Part shown: piece by piece, positions 1 through 13,900 of the stretch | Layout of the letters: each line of letters starts with the position of its first letter | How positions within the stretch are numbered: the stretch's first letter is position 1 | NCBI RefSeq assembly: GCF_041381155.1 | Contig: NC_091134.1 | Location: 57,195,467-57,259,466 of the forward strand | From: Argopecten irradians | Taxonomy: Eukaryota > Mollusca > Bivalvia > Pectinida > Pectinidae | Direction: 5' to 3' | DNA: 64,000 bases | Position numbers and translations under genes: made by a program | The notes under the pieces: generated by a model | What the model was told of the DNA's origin: nothing | Seen by the model: only the letters and a program-made list of their open reading frames with translations | Database searches by the model: none

Positions 1-392
1 AAGTTCGATAATCGACCTGATTAGATCGTAACTTACAGAGTTACTGCCCTTTGCAATAATAATTATTGAATCTTGTGAATATGATAACTTGAGTGAATTT
101 GCACCGAGCTTGATGAAACTTTCTATGTAGACTAACATTTGAAAAATCTCAAACAAGTTTGAAAATATGCTTGATTCGACTCTAACTTATTTACGGAGTT
201 AATGCCCTTTGCAATAATAATAATTGAACCTTGTGAACACAGTAATGCGAGTAATATGCACCAAGCTTAATGAAACTTTATATGTAGACCTATTAGATGT
301 GTTTCTATTTCATGAACAAAAGACAACAGTAAATTACACAACTAATTTGTATCAAATATCAGGTGACCGTTAAGGCCCACGGGCCTCTTGTT
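1..392 (+). repeat. Right end of a pearl-like tandem-repeat element (cut by window edge)
   Basis: Two diverged units of about 160 bp (around 1-155 and 156-290) share a block ending in a purine-rich 'gcaccaagcttaatgaaact' segment. They are followed by a terminal hairpin with AAGGCCCACGGGCCTC and the ending CTTGTT, the same right end seen on complete copies elsewhere in the window. The left end lies outside the window. Confidence 0.6.
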
Positions 393-476
393 ATTATTTT
401 GTAATGTATTTCTTATCATTTTGCATTTATGAGGCTTTTGTTTTGCTTATTTTGCTAAATTTTAATTTTGTTGTAG

Positions 477-511
477 ATGGACCCAGTAAAGCAAAAAAGT
501 CGAAAAAGTGA
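477..511 (+). CDS. Candidate terminal coding exon of a gene entering from the left
   Basis: A pyrimidine-rich acceptor ending TTGTTGTAG precedes a short open stretch reading (x)DGPSKAKKSKK and then TGA, a lysine-rich tail typical of a protein C-terminus. An AATAAA signal follows at 783-788. If real, this is the last coding exon of a plus-strand gene and the repeat at 1-392 lies in its last intron. The exon is too short to assign to a family and could be chance. It should be treated as a weak call. Confidence 0.25.
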
Positions 512-1584
512 TATTTGATTTTTTTTTTATTATCTACAGCACAAATTGTATTATATAGCTTTAAAGGCAATGTAATTTTATCAGAACTTGTGGGATACAT
601 TGAGACTTTAGAAAATAGTGTTTTATCTAGCTTCCATTCCATATTTTAAATGTTCAAAATATTTCAATTGATATACATTATGTGTATGCATATTCACCTG
701 AGATGCAAGACATATTATTATACAATTTTGCGTATGCTGTGCTTCAAAAGCTTTCATCCAAAGATATTATACTCTTATTGAAAATAAAGTATTAAGTAGT
801 ACAAACTTGTTTATGTATGAACCATGGAACGATGCATGCACACTGTAATTGTAGAATGCATAAAGCTTCTTTAAGAAATCATGTATAGTGAAAAGTGCTA
901 AAAATTCCCTTAAAAAATACACATTTTCAACCTATGGTATTCTTTAACTTTGCAGTATAAAAAACACAAACCAATATATAGTGGACCGGAGTGTTTGGAA
1001 TAATTGGCATTTATATATAGATGAAGGAATACAAGGAAAAATGTATTTATTATATATTTTAAGGCTAAATTAGTATATATACAGTGGAATGTGTTACCAG
1101 GTTCATGTTTTGAAAATATGATTTTTACTTTTGTTTCGATCATGCAAATGATTTTGACCAGTTGACATCTCTTGGGTCATTTTGGTTTAGATATATTGAA
1201 AGTTAAAATTCCAGAAGAACCGTAGTCCTCAGATCACACTGTAACCAGATTTTTGTTATGTTTATATATCAATTAAGATTCATTTATATTTCCTTTGTTT
1301 TACGTATATTAGTATTCAGATATGTTTAGACAGAAGAAATCCCTTTACTGGTATTAAGTTTTTAACACCTCAGTAAATGATTATAATGCTGAAGAAAATG
1401 TTAAATGAACTACTAACTGATGAAATATTCAGGTAGAGATCTAAGCTTTATATCACTTTAAGTTGTTTGCAATGTAAAAGATCAAAGTACAAATAGATTT
1501 AAGTATTATACATGCAAGATTTGCATTTATATTTTGTGTAAATTCATCAAAATTTAATACATATATTGGTATGCTGGTATAATA
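512..1584. other. AT-rich stretch, no gene recognised
   Basis: The first part may be 3' UTR of the candidate exon at 477-511 (AATAAA at 783-788). The rest is AT-rich, with only short chance open frames and no repeat I recognise. Confidence 0.4.
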
Positions 1585-3034
1585 TTTTTAGGTCATCTGA
1601 CCCGAAGGGTCAGGATGACCTATAGTCGTCATGTTTCGTCCGTCGTGCGCCGTCGCCGTGCGCCGTCCGCGTCCGCCGTCCGCCGTCCGCCGTGCGTTAA
1701 CTTTTCACATTTTGAACTTCTTCTCAAGTTCTACCAGTGCGTTTTGGCTGAAACTTGCATGAAATGATCCTGCCATGGTCCCGACAAAGTGTTGTTATTT
1801 TTCGGGTCGATCCGAAATTCAAAATGGCCGCCACAGCCGCCATCTTGAAAACACATTTTTGAACTTCTGCTCAAGTTCTAAACCGGTGCAATTAGGCTGA
1901 AACTTGCATCAAATGATCCTGACATGGTCCCGACAAAGTGTTGTTATTTTTTCGGGTCGATCCGTAATTCAAGATGGCCGCCACAGCCGCCATCTTGAAA
2001 ATACATTTTGAACTTCTTCTCAAGTTCTACCGGTGCGATTTGGCTGAAACTGGCATGAAATGATCCTGATATGGTCCCGACTAAGTGTTGTTATTTTTCG
2101 GGTCGATCCGTAATTCAAGATGGCCGCCACAGCCGCCATCTTGAAAATACATTTTGAACTTCTTCTCAAGTTCTACCAGTGCGTTTTGGCTGAAACTTGC
2201 ATGAAATGATCCTGACATGGTCCCGACTAAGTGTTGTTATTTTTCGGGTCGATCCGAAATTCAAAATGGCCGCCAAAGCCGCCATCTTTAAAAACACATT
2301 TTGAACTTCTTCTCAAGTTCTACCGGTGCGATTAGGCTGAAACTTGCATGAAATGATCCTGACATGGTCCCGACAAAGTGTTGTTATTTTTCGGGTCGAT
2401 CCGAAATTCAAGATGGCCGCCACAGCCGCCATCTTGAAAACACATTTTGAACTTCTTCTCAAGTTCTACCGGTGCGATTTGGCTGAAACTGGCATGAAAT
2501 GATCCTGATATGGCCCGACAAAGTGTTCTTATTTTTCGGGTCGATCCGTAATCCAAGATAGCCGCCAAAGCCGTCATCTTGAAAATACATTTTGAACTTC
2601 TCAAGTTCGACCAGTGCGATTTGGCTGAAACTTGCATGAAATGATCCTGACATGGTCCTGACAAAGTGTTGTTATTTTTCGGGTCAATCGGAAAACCAAG
2701 ATGGCCGCCACAGCCGCCATCTTTAAAAAACACATTTTGAACTTCTTCTCAAGTTGTGCGATTTGGCTGAAACTTGCATGAAATGATCCTGACATGGTCC
2801 CGACAAAGTGTTGTTACATCTCTGGTTGATCCCAAATCGAAGATGGCTACCATGACACTATATCTAATTAACTTCCTACATGTTAAGGCCTTTGGCCTCT
2901 TGTTTGAAAGAAAATTTGTTGAAAGAAATTGAAAATGATCCTGACACGGTCCTGACAAAGTGACACCATATGAAATTAAATTTACTATTGCCGAGGTAGT
3001 CAGATGACCGTTAAGGCCCTTTGGGCCTCTTGTT
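1585..3034 (+). mobile_element. Pearl-like non-autonomous element with 146-bp units (copy A)
   Basis: The left end is TTTTTAGG followed by a hairpin (GGTCATCTGACCCGAAGGGT and onward to 1620). Next come CCGTCC/GTCCGCC microsatellite DNA (1635-1695) and about eight tandem units of roughly 146 bp (about 1700-2815). The right end has an AAGGCCCTTTGGGCCTC hairpin and finishes CTTGTT. An internal right-end-like motif at about 2883-2903 suggests an older truncated end. There is no transposase. The structure matches the molluscan pearl/Helentron-associated class; family membership is inferred from architecture. Confidence 0.7.
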
Positions 3035-4743
3035 ATAGTAATTATTAATTTTTTTAGCTTAAAGCAATTTGATGACTTAAGCATTAACTATATTTTCAAT
3101 AAGCACCTAATTTTATTTAAAGATGCTCCACCGCTGACAAATGGTATTTTTTCACTAACAAAAACAGGAGCAGACGATTTAGTATTTTTCTTCAGTTACA
3201 AAAGTTACTTACTTAACACCATTACCACAATTGAAAAGTTTGAGCTTCTGATTTTACTTAAAGTTAAAAATATGAAAAATAATTAATTGCATCCCGAAAA
3301 AAATTCTGTGGCACTATATCCTATATGGAATGAAGTACTGATTGCGCATGCACCAAAGATGAAATAAATTATTTATACTATTTTTGTGTTGATTAGGCAT
3401 ATGAATACACAATTAAACACCAATTATTGTTCAAATGATGAAACATTATTTATGCTCTGTCGGCGGTGGAGCATCTTCAATTTTTTTCAGATATGTCATG
3501 TCTAAATAATGATAGTCTTATGTTGAATATTTAATAATCTTTCGCATCATTCTTACTCACATAGTGTGTCTACTTAATATGAACAATAGATACTCGTGTA
3601 TAACTATGCAAGATGTCAAAATCACTTTTACCTGAAATAAGATCAAAGATTATTTTCCCACTCTGCCAACATATGTTTCGGGCAAGAATATGGAGGAAGG
3701 CAATTCTCTTCAGTCATGTCCCTTTTACTTTCACATGAATGACATTTTTTTATCTCAAACAACTATTTCTAATTGTATATACAGATATTTATCAGTTTGT
3801 GTTGACATTGTTCAAATACATATTAGTTCGATAGTATTATTAGACTTGTTACAAGTCAATGTTAAAATGTTTCCAGACATGTTTGATATAAAAAAGATAA
3901 TGAATTAAATGTTATGTATAATGTATCTACAAGAGGCATGTTTTTAGTTCACAAAAACAAATTTCCTATTTTCATTGCATATCATTTAACACATCATCAC
4001 TCGGGTTGCCTTTTGCCCCCCATGACAAGCAGCCATTTTGAATTTGGATGTTGAAATTTTGTACATTTATTTCTCAAGCATTGATAGGATCTGTCTCAAA
4101 TTTCTTGCGTGGACTACCTAGGTCCTTATACCATTGTCATTCATATTGCATTTTGGGACCAAGTGAATATTAGTAAAATTAAGTTTGTTGCCATTACTTC
4201 TTTCAAACGATGTACATTTTGCAAATCTAAACTTTGTTACCGTTATTTGGCTTTAATTTTAATTGTAGGTCAGCAATTTTTAGTTTGTGATTGATATGAA
4301 TGAATGAAAACATAATTGATCTGTGGAAAGCTTTATATTTTTCATAAGGAATAAGGAGAGAGGATCCCTCTTCCAATATTTACTGATATAGAATGTTCTT
4401 TTGTGCAAGTCAAGATCCGGTTTATTGGTGCAACTCAAGATCCTTCTGGTATCTCTTATTATAGCAAATTTTTAGTGGATATTAACTACTAATGTAGGTT
4501 AACAGGGTGTTATACAATTTACATTGCAATTAAAAACTGGCCATGTCAAAGAATATCTAACTAAATATAACATGTGCTTTTTAACTAGTGTTGTTAAATG
4601 CATTTTGTATGCTGTGAACTTTTAACAAAATTGTTCAAATTCTTCTTAACATTTTCTTTTATGAGGGTAAGATAATTAAAAGATTCACAAGTTCTTTTAT
4701 GAGGGTGAGATTAATAAAAGTTTCAAAAATGCAATTTATTGCT
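3035..4743. other. Intergenic AT-rich DNA, nothing recognised
   Basis: Only short open frames occur, with no splice-consistent coding exon and no clear repeat. The longest frames (61-72 residues) have no recognisable domain. Confidence 0.4.
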
Positions 4744-7700
4744 TTTTAGGTCATCTGACCCAAAGGGTCAGGATGACCTATAGTCATCATGTTTCGTCCG
4801 TCGTCGTGCGCCGTCCGCCGTCCGCCGTCCGCCGTGCGTTAACTTTTCACATTTTGAACTTCTTCTCAAGTTTGACCAGTGGGATTGAGCTGAAACTTAC
4901 CTGAAATGATCCTGAGATGGTCCCGACAAAGTGTTGTTATTTTTCGGGTCGATCCGAAATCCAAGATGGCCGCCAAAGCCGCCATCTTGAAAACACATTT
5001 TAAACTTCTTCTCAAGTTCTACCGGTGCGATTTGGCTGAAACTTGCATGAAATGATCCTGACATGGTCCCGACAAAGTGTTGTTATTTTTCGGGTCGATC
5101 CGAAATCCAAGATGGCCGCCAAAGGCGCCATCTTGAAAACACATTTTGAACTTCTTCTCAAGTTCTACCGGTGCGATTTGGCTGAAACTTGCATGAAATG
5201 ATCCTGACATGGTCCCGACAAAGTGTTGTTATTTTTCGGGTCGATCCGAAATCCAAGATGGCCGCCACAGCCGCCATCTTGAAAACACATTTTAAACTTC
5301 TGCTCAAGTTCTACCGGTGCGATTTGGCTGAAACTTGCATGAAATGATCCTGACATGGTCCCGACAAAGTGTTGTTATTATTCGGGTCGATCCGAAATCC
5401 AAGATGGCCGCCACAGGCGCCATCTTGAAAACACATTTTGATTTTTAGCTCACCTGGCCCAAAGGGCCGGTGAGCTTATGTCATGGCGCGGCGTCCGTCG
5501 TCCGTCCGTCCGTCCGTCCGTCCGTCCGTCGTCCGTCCGTCCGTCCGTCCGTCCGTCCGTCAACATTTCCTTTAAATCGCTACTAGTCATAGAGTTCTGC
5601 ATGGATTGTAACCAAATTTGGCCACAAACATCCTTGGGGGAGGGGAAATAGAACTTGTATAAATTTTGGCTCTGTCCCCCCCGGGGCAGGAGGGGCGGGG
5701 CCCAATAGGGGTAATAGAGGTAAATCCTTTAAATCGCTACTTGTCCTAGAGTTCTGCATGGATTGTAACCAAAATTAGCCACAAACATCCTTGGGGGAAG
5801 GGGAACAGAACTTGTATAAATTTTGACTCTGGTCCCCAGGGGGCAGGAGGGGCGGGGCCCAATAGGGGAAATAGAGGTAAATCCTTTAAATCGCTACTAG
5901 TCATAGAGTTCTGAATGGAATGTAACCAAATTTGGCCACAAACATCCTTGGGGGAAGGGGAACAGAACTTGTATAAATTTTGGCTCTGATCCCCCGGGGG
6001 CAGGAGGGGCGGGGCCCAATAGGGGTAATAGAGGTAAATCCTTTAAGTCGCTACTAGTCATAAAGTTCTGAATGGAATGTAACCAAATTTGGCCACAAAA
6101 CGTCCTTGAGGGAGGGGGAACAGACCTTGTATAAATTTTGGCTCTGACCCCCTGGGGGCAGGAGGGGCGGGGCCCAATAGGGGAAATAGAGGTAAATCCT
6201 TTAAATCTCTACTTGTCCTAGAGCTCTACATGAATTGTAACCAAATTTGGCCACAAACATCCTTGGGGGAAGGGGAACAGAACTTGTATAAATTTTGGCT
6301 CTGATATCCCAGGGGCAGGAGGGGCGGGGTCCAATAGGGGAAATAGAGGTAAATCCTTTAAATCACTACTTGTCATAGAGTTCTGAATGGAATGTAACCA
6401 AATTTGGCCACAAACATCCTTTGGGGAAGGGGAACAGAACTTGTATAAATTTTAGTTCTGCTCCCCCAGGGGCAGGAGGGGCGGGGCCCAATAGGGGTAA
6501 TAGAGGTAAATCCTTTAAATCGCTACTAGTCATAGAGTTCTGAATGGAATGTAACCAAATTTGGCCACAGACATCCTTTGGGGAAGGGGAACAGAACTTG
6601 TATAAATTTTGGCTCTGACCCCCGGGGGCAGGAGGGGCGGGGCCCAATAGGGGAAATAGAGGTAAATCCTTTAAATCGCTACTAGTCATAGAGTTCTGCA
6701 TGGTTTGTAACCAAATTTGGCAACAAACATCCTTGGGGGAAGGGGAACAGAACTCGTATAAATTTTGACTCTGGCCCCCCGAGGGCAGGACGGGTGGGGC
6801 CCAATAGGGGAAATAGAGGTAAATCCTATAAATCACTTCTTGTCCTAGAGTTTTGTTTGGATTGTGACCAAATTTGGCCATAAACATCCTTGGAAGAAGG
6901 GGAACAGAACTTGTATAAATTTTGGCTCTGACCCCCCGGGGGCGGGAGGGGTGGGGCCCAATAGGGGATTTAGAGGTTAATATTAAAATTCCTTCAGAAA
7001 AGAAACAATGAACCTGTATTCAGAACATTACTTGTCATTACAAACCAGGTGAGCGATACAGGCCCTCTGGGCCTCTTGTTCTCAAGTTCTACCAGTGCGA
7101 TTTGGCTGAAACTTGCATGAAATGATCCTGACATGGTCCCGACAAAGTGTTGTTATTTTTCGGGTCGATCTGAAATCCAAGATGGCAGCCACAGTCTCCA
7201 TCTTGAAAACACATTTTAAACTTCTTCTCAAGTTCTACCGGTGCAATTTCGCTGAAACTTGCATGAAATGATCCTGACATGGTCCAGACAAAGTGTTGTT
7301 ATTTTTCGGGTCGATCCGAAATCCAAGATGGCCGCCACAGGCGCCATCTTGAAAACACATTTTGAACTTCTTCTCAAGTTCTACCGGTGCGATTTGGCTG
7401 AAACTTGCATGAAATGATCCTGACATGGTCCCGACAAAGTGTTGTTATTTTTCAGGTCGATCCGAAATCCAAGATGGCCGCCACAGGCGCCATCTTGAAA
7501 ACACATTTTGAACTTCTTCTCAAGTTCTACCAGTGCGATTTGGCTGAAACTTGCATGAAATGATCCTGACATGGTCCCGACAAAGTGTTGTTATTTTTCG
7601 GGTCGATCTGAAATCCAAGATGGCAGCCACAGTCTCCATCTTGAAAACACATTTTGAACTTCTTCTCAAGTTCTACCGGTGCAATTTCGCTGAAACTTGC

Positions 7701-8101
7701 ATGAAATGATCCTGACATGGTCCAGACAAAGTGTTGTTATTTTTCGGGTCAATCCGAAATCCAAGATGGCCGTCACAGCCGCCATCTTGAAAACACATTT
7801 TGAACTTATTCTCAAGTTCTACCGAAGGGATTTGGCTGAAACTTGCATGAAATGATCCTGACATGGTCCAGACAAAGTATTGTTACATCTCTGGTTGATC
7901 CCAAATCGAAGATGACTACCATGACACTATGTCTAATTAATTTCCTATATTTAAAGGCCCTTGGGCCTCTTGTTTGAAATAAAATTTGTTGAAAGAAATT
8001 GAAAATGATCCTGACATGATCCTGACAAAGTGATACCATATATAATTAATTTTACTATTGTCAAGGTAGTCAGATGACCGTTAAGGCCCTTTGGGCATAT
8101 T
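4744..8101 (+). mobile_element. Pearl-like 146-bp element (copy B), split by a nested insertion
   Basis: It has the same TTTTTAGGTCATCTGACCC left hairpin and CCGT microsatellite as copy A. Four 146-bp units follow (about 4854-5440), then a foreign element (5442-7080), then about six more units (7081-7875) and the shared right-hand segment. The terminal hairpin reads AAGGCCCTTTGGGC but the usual CCTCTTGTT ending is altered, so this right end is decayed. Units at about 7089 and 7527 are nearly identical at 438 bp, showing a three-unit duplication inside the array. Confidence 0.7.
5442..7080 (+). mobile_element. Second-family pearl-like element nested in copy B
   Basis: It begins TTTTTAGCTCACC with hairpin CTGGCCCAAAGGGCCGG. 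A perfect-looking TCCG tetranucleotide run follows (about 5488-5560), then about nine tandem units of 157 bp (about 5565-6975) rich in GGGGCAGGAGGGGCGGGGCC. It ends with GCCCTCTGGGC and CTCTTGTT at 7080. It interrupts a 146-bp unit of copy B: host sequence 'cattttga' lies to the left and 'ctcaagttc' to the right. No clear target-site duplication is visible. The architecture is identical to copy A, but unit sequence is unrelated. Confidence 0.7.
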
Positions 8102-10367
8102 TTTATTTGTTCAAAATTACTAGTCTTATTCACTATTAACTAGTATTGTTTTATTATAGAGATTATGAAAAATTGAATTTTACATGTATGTTTATTTGAA
8201 TGAATCTCAATACAAAAACAAATATATTACCATGACTCTACAAGACCTGTTGGTACTACCCTGTACAGTATATCTTTCTTTGTCATACCAGATACTTTGT
8301 AAATCCAATTTGTTTATTCTAAATTTTTGCCACTAAAATTTTATATATCATTGTTTGTTTTATTTTAATAATCAGATTGCTAATCAATTTTATGGGATCT
8401 GACTTTTTTTGTAAATAAATGTTATATATATATCATGATTTCATTGAGTCTATCGTAGTGGTTGCATATGGACAGGGAGGATTTAGTTCTACCATCAGAT
8501 GTGGCAGACCAGACTTAATTTGGGCTATCTCAGTCTACAGCTTTCTCCTCCTTCCCACACTTCCATTGAGAACAATAGGATGTAAACTGATCACTATTAA
8601 ACAACTTTGTTTGTGATCCAAGGAAATTGACAAAAGTTATCTCCACCATTTACATTGATAGGAATTTCAATTCTTTTTGAGTTTTTCAAATCTGTGAATG
8701 TTAATCTTCACAAAATTATTTTGAAATGGAAATCGCTATGAAAGAAGAAGTTGTTTTACAGTGACCTACTGTTTATGTAGGATATTGTTTGTGCTGGCAA
8801 ATCTCACTTTTGCCAGCTGAAGCCTTTCACTATACAGTATGTAATTAGTTGTTCACATGTAGGTTGTGTACACTGTCAAATATTTCATATATCAATATCT
8901 GATTACATAAATTACTTGGTCAAATAGATCAAGTTTATCTACATTCAAAATCAAAATGGTTGGTTTTAAAGAATCACCTTGTAGAAAGCCTTAAATCGTT
9001 TTATAAATTTCATGAACAAGTGTTATCTGTATTACTTGGGTGTAGCCTTAAAGGTATTTCTCATCTAATATTATTTATTAATGTATGCAGATTTACATTT
9101 TTAATCTGTTCATTTTCCTGCCTTCAGTAATCAGTATTAAGATTTTTTCCTGGTGGAAAATTATATCATAAGGATATGTTTGAAACATATAGTGTATGGC
9201 AGCTATGCCTGTGTGTTGTTAACTTCAATGTATTCAATGTGATTTTGAAATGTTCACAAATCTATCTGTGCAATGTTATGTGCGAGTGTTTAAACAGTAT
9301 TGTACAAATCAATCATCCAAATAAAATATGTTTCTTGGGTTTATTTCTTACTTGTGTTTTGTATCTTTCAATTTCTCATCATCAAATCCAAGTTTGTGCA
9401 CCTAAGGAAATTAAATCTTTTACTTATATCTGTTAGTTTTCATTCAATTGCTAGCTATAAAAGTAAAACTGCCAAGGACTGAAACTGATTTCCAAATGGC
9501 TATAATTTTTAGTTCATAAATGACCAGGTATTGACAAGTAGAAAAACAAACAATAAACAGCCGAAAATCACCTTAAATGAAACAATGAAATCTCTAGGGA
9601 CCAAAAATATTAAACACAACTAGGGCCCAAGGGAAGCCGTCATACATGAAATTATAGTCAGGTTCCTTCAGTAATGAGAAATAGTGGTAACAAACTTCAA
9701 CTATTGAAATCCAAATGGCTGCCTATCGACCAACTTGTAAACCAATTGGTCCCAAAATATGCAATATACACAAGAAGGGTCTTGGGGGAACTTGTGCATG
9801 GAATTGAAATATTATTTCAGTATTTTCTGAAAAATGGCCGTTACAAGAAGTGTTTACAGATGGACCATGGATGATAGTGGGCTAAACACTCAATTGTTGG
9901 GCATCTTTAGAGATTTTTGGGTCCAATGACAACTGTGCATACATTTACCTTTGCAATTTAATCACACCAAATACATTTTTGCTAAGAATCCTGTTAAAAT
10001 GTTTGTCCATACCAAAAACAACACTTACAATCTCGTATCAATGCAGAAATTTAAATTTATGTCCGTGGTTTGAGATAACCAGCATTTCAAAACTTGCACC
10101 AAAACCTCTCTTTGAGAGACAATCTTAAAAGCGTTAAAGGAGATGAGAGACTACACAAGTTTTTCACTGATGAAAGTTCAGTCAGAATGACCTAGCCCTG
10201 CTCTGGATACAATGTCACATTTCTTGATCAGTGATCACTGTAATTGACTTGTGACATAAAGTGTGCACTGACAATGGATATTGAAGAACATCATCAACAA
10301 TACAGATTTTTAGTTCTCCTTTAGGGTAGGACAGGGATTGGACATAAACATAACTAGTTAACTGTTA
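8102..10367. other. Intergenic AT-rich DNA, nothing recognised
   Basis: Open frames of 60-86 residues at 8419-8616, 9176-9482 and 9674-9874 show no domain, no splice context and no codon-like composition. I see no gene or defined repeat here. Confidence 0.4.
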
Positions 10368-10494
10368 AACAGTAGAGGAGAAAATGTAGCGGCCAGACCG
10401 GGGTTCGAACCCGGGACCCTCCGGACACTAGCCGAGATCTCTACCGACTAAGCTACCTGGTCACTGATGATCATCCCAGTCCAATCCCGCTACA
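10368..10494 (-). mobile_element. tRNA-derived SINE head
   Basis: On the minus strand, from 10462, a tRNA-like module shows an A box matching TAGCTTAGTCGG and a B box GGTTCGAACCC, with a GACCAGG acceptor half paired against TCTGGCC. The anticodon stem pairs poorly. The module is flanked by the same sequence (agaggagaaaatgtagc ... ccgctaca) as three other copies in the window, so it is a SINE and not a tRNA gene. Confidence 0.7.
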
Positions 10495-10925
10495 TACCAA
10501 TTATTTTTTGACAGATGTGAAATGCAGGAGCCAAGTATTACATGTGTCCACTTAATTAGAGTCCAATACATTGTGTTTATTATCCGAATTGGAGGACTGT
10601 AAATTGATATTTACTAGCACGGTAAGTGGCAAGCAAGCGTGACTATTCACAAAATGTGTAAACAGCTGGTAAAATCTCATACTTTGCAGAACTGTTGATT
10701 TTCACTGATAAATTCTATGAAAGTTCTTTTAAGTTAATAATAAAAACCTTATAATTACAATATGATTCATCAATATTTATAAATATGCCAGTATAATGCA
10801 TAAACAATCACAGAGATAATGTTCATGTAATATCCAACTTATCAGATCATGCATTTTGTAGATGTTGGATTGTAGTCCGTCCAGTTACGTCAAGATTTAA
10901 CCTGCCATTTTGCCCAGAATTTCTA

Positions 10926-13900
10926 TTATTCCTTCACTAAAGATCTTAAAAATGGAGCTCTCCAAACTCTTAAACACACAACTGTATTTTTTGATGTGGT
11001 GGTAAGGGAGACAACCCTGATCCTTCTCATTTTATCATCGCTTTCTAGGACATCAAGAGCGTCGCCCGTTTTTACCTGTAACAATGGAGTATTAACCTTT
11101 TACATTAACAGCTTATTAATAAATATATCAAGAGAACCTGAATAATTTATCCCATAGATTTATCTTTGCAAATATATTAACTGCCTAATATGGGTGCAAA
11201 TGGGCTGAACATGCATTCCAAACAGGTTTAATCATTTTACCGCCAAAATATTTCCATAACAAAATTGTAGGCCAGTCTTATAACAACAACACTCTTATCA
11301 TATTTTTCCATAATAAGGCCCCTACCTCACCCCCATAAGCACCCCTCCCCTTTTCTGGAGAAAGAGTTAAAGTTCTAGAAATGCCCCCACCCCATGGATT
11401 TAACGATGCTTCTAATATCTGCATTGTATCTCATATTACATGAACTTGCGAGTCTTTTCCATGTGAAACACAAAGGATAAAAGGTAAATGCATGTTTATT
11501 AATTATTGCTACAGATTAATGTGCCTTGAATAGTACAGATAGAGGTAAAATATGGGTGACCTATTTCGTCCAGTACTTACATTTTGGTTCACTAATAAGC
11601 ACCCCTTTTGTTACAATTTTGCGTCTTGGGCGTTAATTATGGCAAAAACGGTAATAGGAAATACATGTTTATCTAAAATTGAAAAAAACAACATCAAAAG
11701 TCTTAGAAGAAATGTTATGCCCATCCCACAAAACATTAACTTCATAAATTTTAATTCTCTGAATTAAATACTATTTACTGGTACATAATATAAGTTTAAT
11801 TAAAATTCTTACTATTGTCCTTTTCAGCTTTAAAGGTAGGCCATTTAGTTTACATCGCTGTTCAGAAAGATCAGTCAAAAATGTCCTGCAAATAGATTAA
11901 GAACAGTGATACAACATACATATAAGAAACATTTATAAATTACTAAGACTTATTATCAATTATATATGTCCATACAATGTATATTTCATCTTCAAATATA
12001 TATTCATTTGTTTGCATCATTTGAAATATTGTACTTACTTGCTAGATATATTTAAGCCAAATCTGCAAATTGAGTCATATCTTGCTTGCGAGATATTCTT
12101 CTTCAGCATCTTATAATTTGGTGACAAATTCACATCACCTGGGAAGTGGACTTCAGGGAATGCCTTCAATATAAATAAAACAAAGTGTTGCTACATATAG
12201 TAAGATGTAAAAACATCATTTACTAAAATGACAAGAATTCCATGGAAGAGGATGTGTTGCCTGCACAGCAGTTAAAAACATCAGATACAATAGTTATTTA
12301 CCGTTGAAAATATTGTTAATACATGTAACTAAGTGAAGTTATCAAGTCCTATAACTCTTGCAAATATTGATGGATTTTGACCAGTATCAAACTCATCTGA
12401 GATCACATTGATATAAAGCAATATACCAAGTTTGGTTGAAATCGAGCATAGAACACGGAAAACATGGATTTATCGGTTTTTGTGATTTCAAAGTCCTATA
12501 ACTCTTGCAAATATTGAAGAATTTTGTACAGTATCAATCTTATTTGAGATCTCATTGATATAAAGCAATATACCAAGCTTGGTTTAAATTGGAAAATAAA
12601 TACTTAAGTTATCACACGGAAACCATTTTCCGGACGGCGCCGGTACTGACCCTGACATAGTGATACCTATTTGTTGCACTCTTGCATATTGCAGGCGACA
12701 CAATGAGTTAGTGAAATCAAGTTGATATGTATATATACTTTGTATGTACATGTACCGGTATGTATAAATCTGGTGAGACAGACTGGTACTCGATCCTGGG
12801 ACATGGTCAGAGATGATCAAACTAGACCAATCCACTTCATGTACTGTATATGTATTTATTTGGCAGGTCACAGAAAGGTAGTGTTGGGAATCGGTTGTAA
12901 AATCATAATCAATGATCAGTTTAGGACAACCTACTAATTATCAATTCTATAATCACATAATATTTACAGAAAACTCTCCTATATCTATATACACTGTATT
13001 TAACCCTTTATTTTCCCTGAAGAATTTAAGAAAGATATCCCATGAACCAACAGTACAAAGAAGTATTTTTTTAATTCAAGTTGTTAATCTAACATGTTTT
13101 TTTGAAATGTGGTTTTGAACCAAATACACACATAATGAAGGTTCAGAACAGTATAATATCAGCACAAATTATCTCCCATTTTAACATACCAGGTATTGAC
13201 TTTCATAATCGATAGTCTTTAGAAAAATCATAATCGATCGATCATCGATTAAAATTGAGAATCAGTCTAACACTACAGAAAAGTACATGTATACCATTAT
13301 GAATATGAAAGTTAATGATCCAACCTTCATTTTGTAGTATGACATTTAAATTTTGATAAAAAAAAGGAATAAATTGGCAATTAAAAATTCCCATTGTACA
13401 GTAAATACATAGTCAAATCACCAAAACTAGACCACAAGTGGTTGCAGCTGAAATTTAATAATATAGTCCCTAATCATTATTGTACTGGTAGTTTGATTTA
13501 TTAGATTAACCTCCTATTAACAGCCAAGGTCATTTAAGTATATCCTCCCATGTATGTGGTGTATGAAATGCGTTCATATTTTGGAAGACTGCAGTATGTT
13601 CATGTTGTTTTTCTTAATAATAGCAGAACTATTGCCCTTTTCATAGTACTATCTCACTGAAGCAAGCTAGCACACCCTACCTCTTCACATTATACGTGTA
13701 TGCATTGAGTTGAATGTGTAAGAACTGTGTGCATATTTTTTAAATATTGTAGTACATTGTATGTTCCGGCTCCTGGTAATAGTGGAGCTCTTGCTACCAG
13801 GGGCTGGTGTTGGCTTAGTGTTAAGATGTCTTGACATTTTACCACAAGTCCTTCATCTTGGGGCTGCAAGTCTGAAACCAATGTGGTGAAGTTGCAATGA

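Noticed and set aside
6366-6887. 173-residue minus-strand open frame rich in LLGPAPPAPGGQ
   Set aside because: It is produced by three 157-bp units of the nested repeat element. It is not a gene.
10389-10463. Functional tRNA gene
   Set aside because: A and B boxes are intact but the anticodon stem pairs poorly, and the same flanks recur in three other copies, which marks a SINE.
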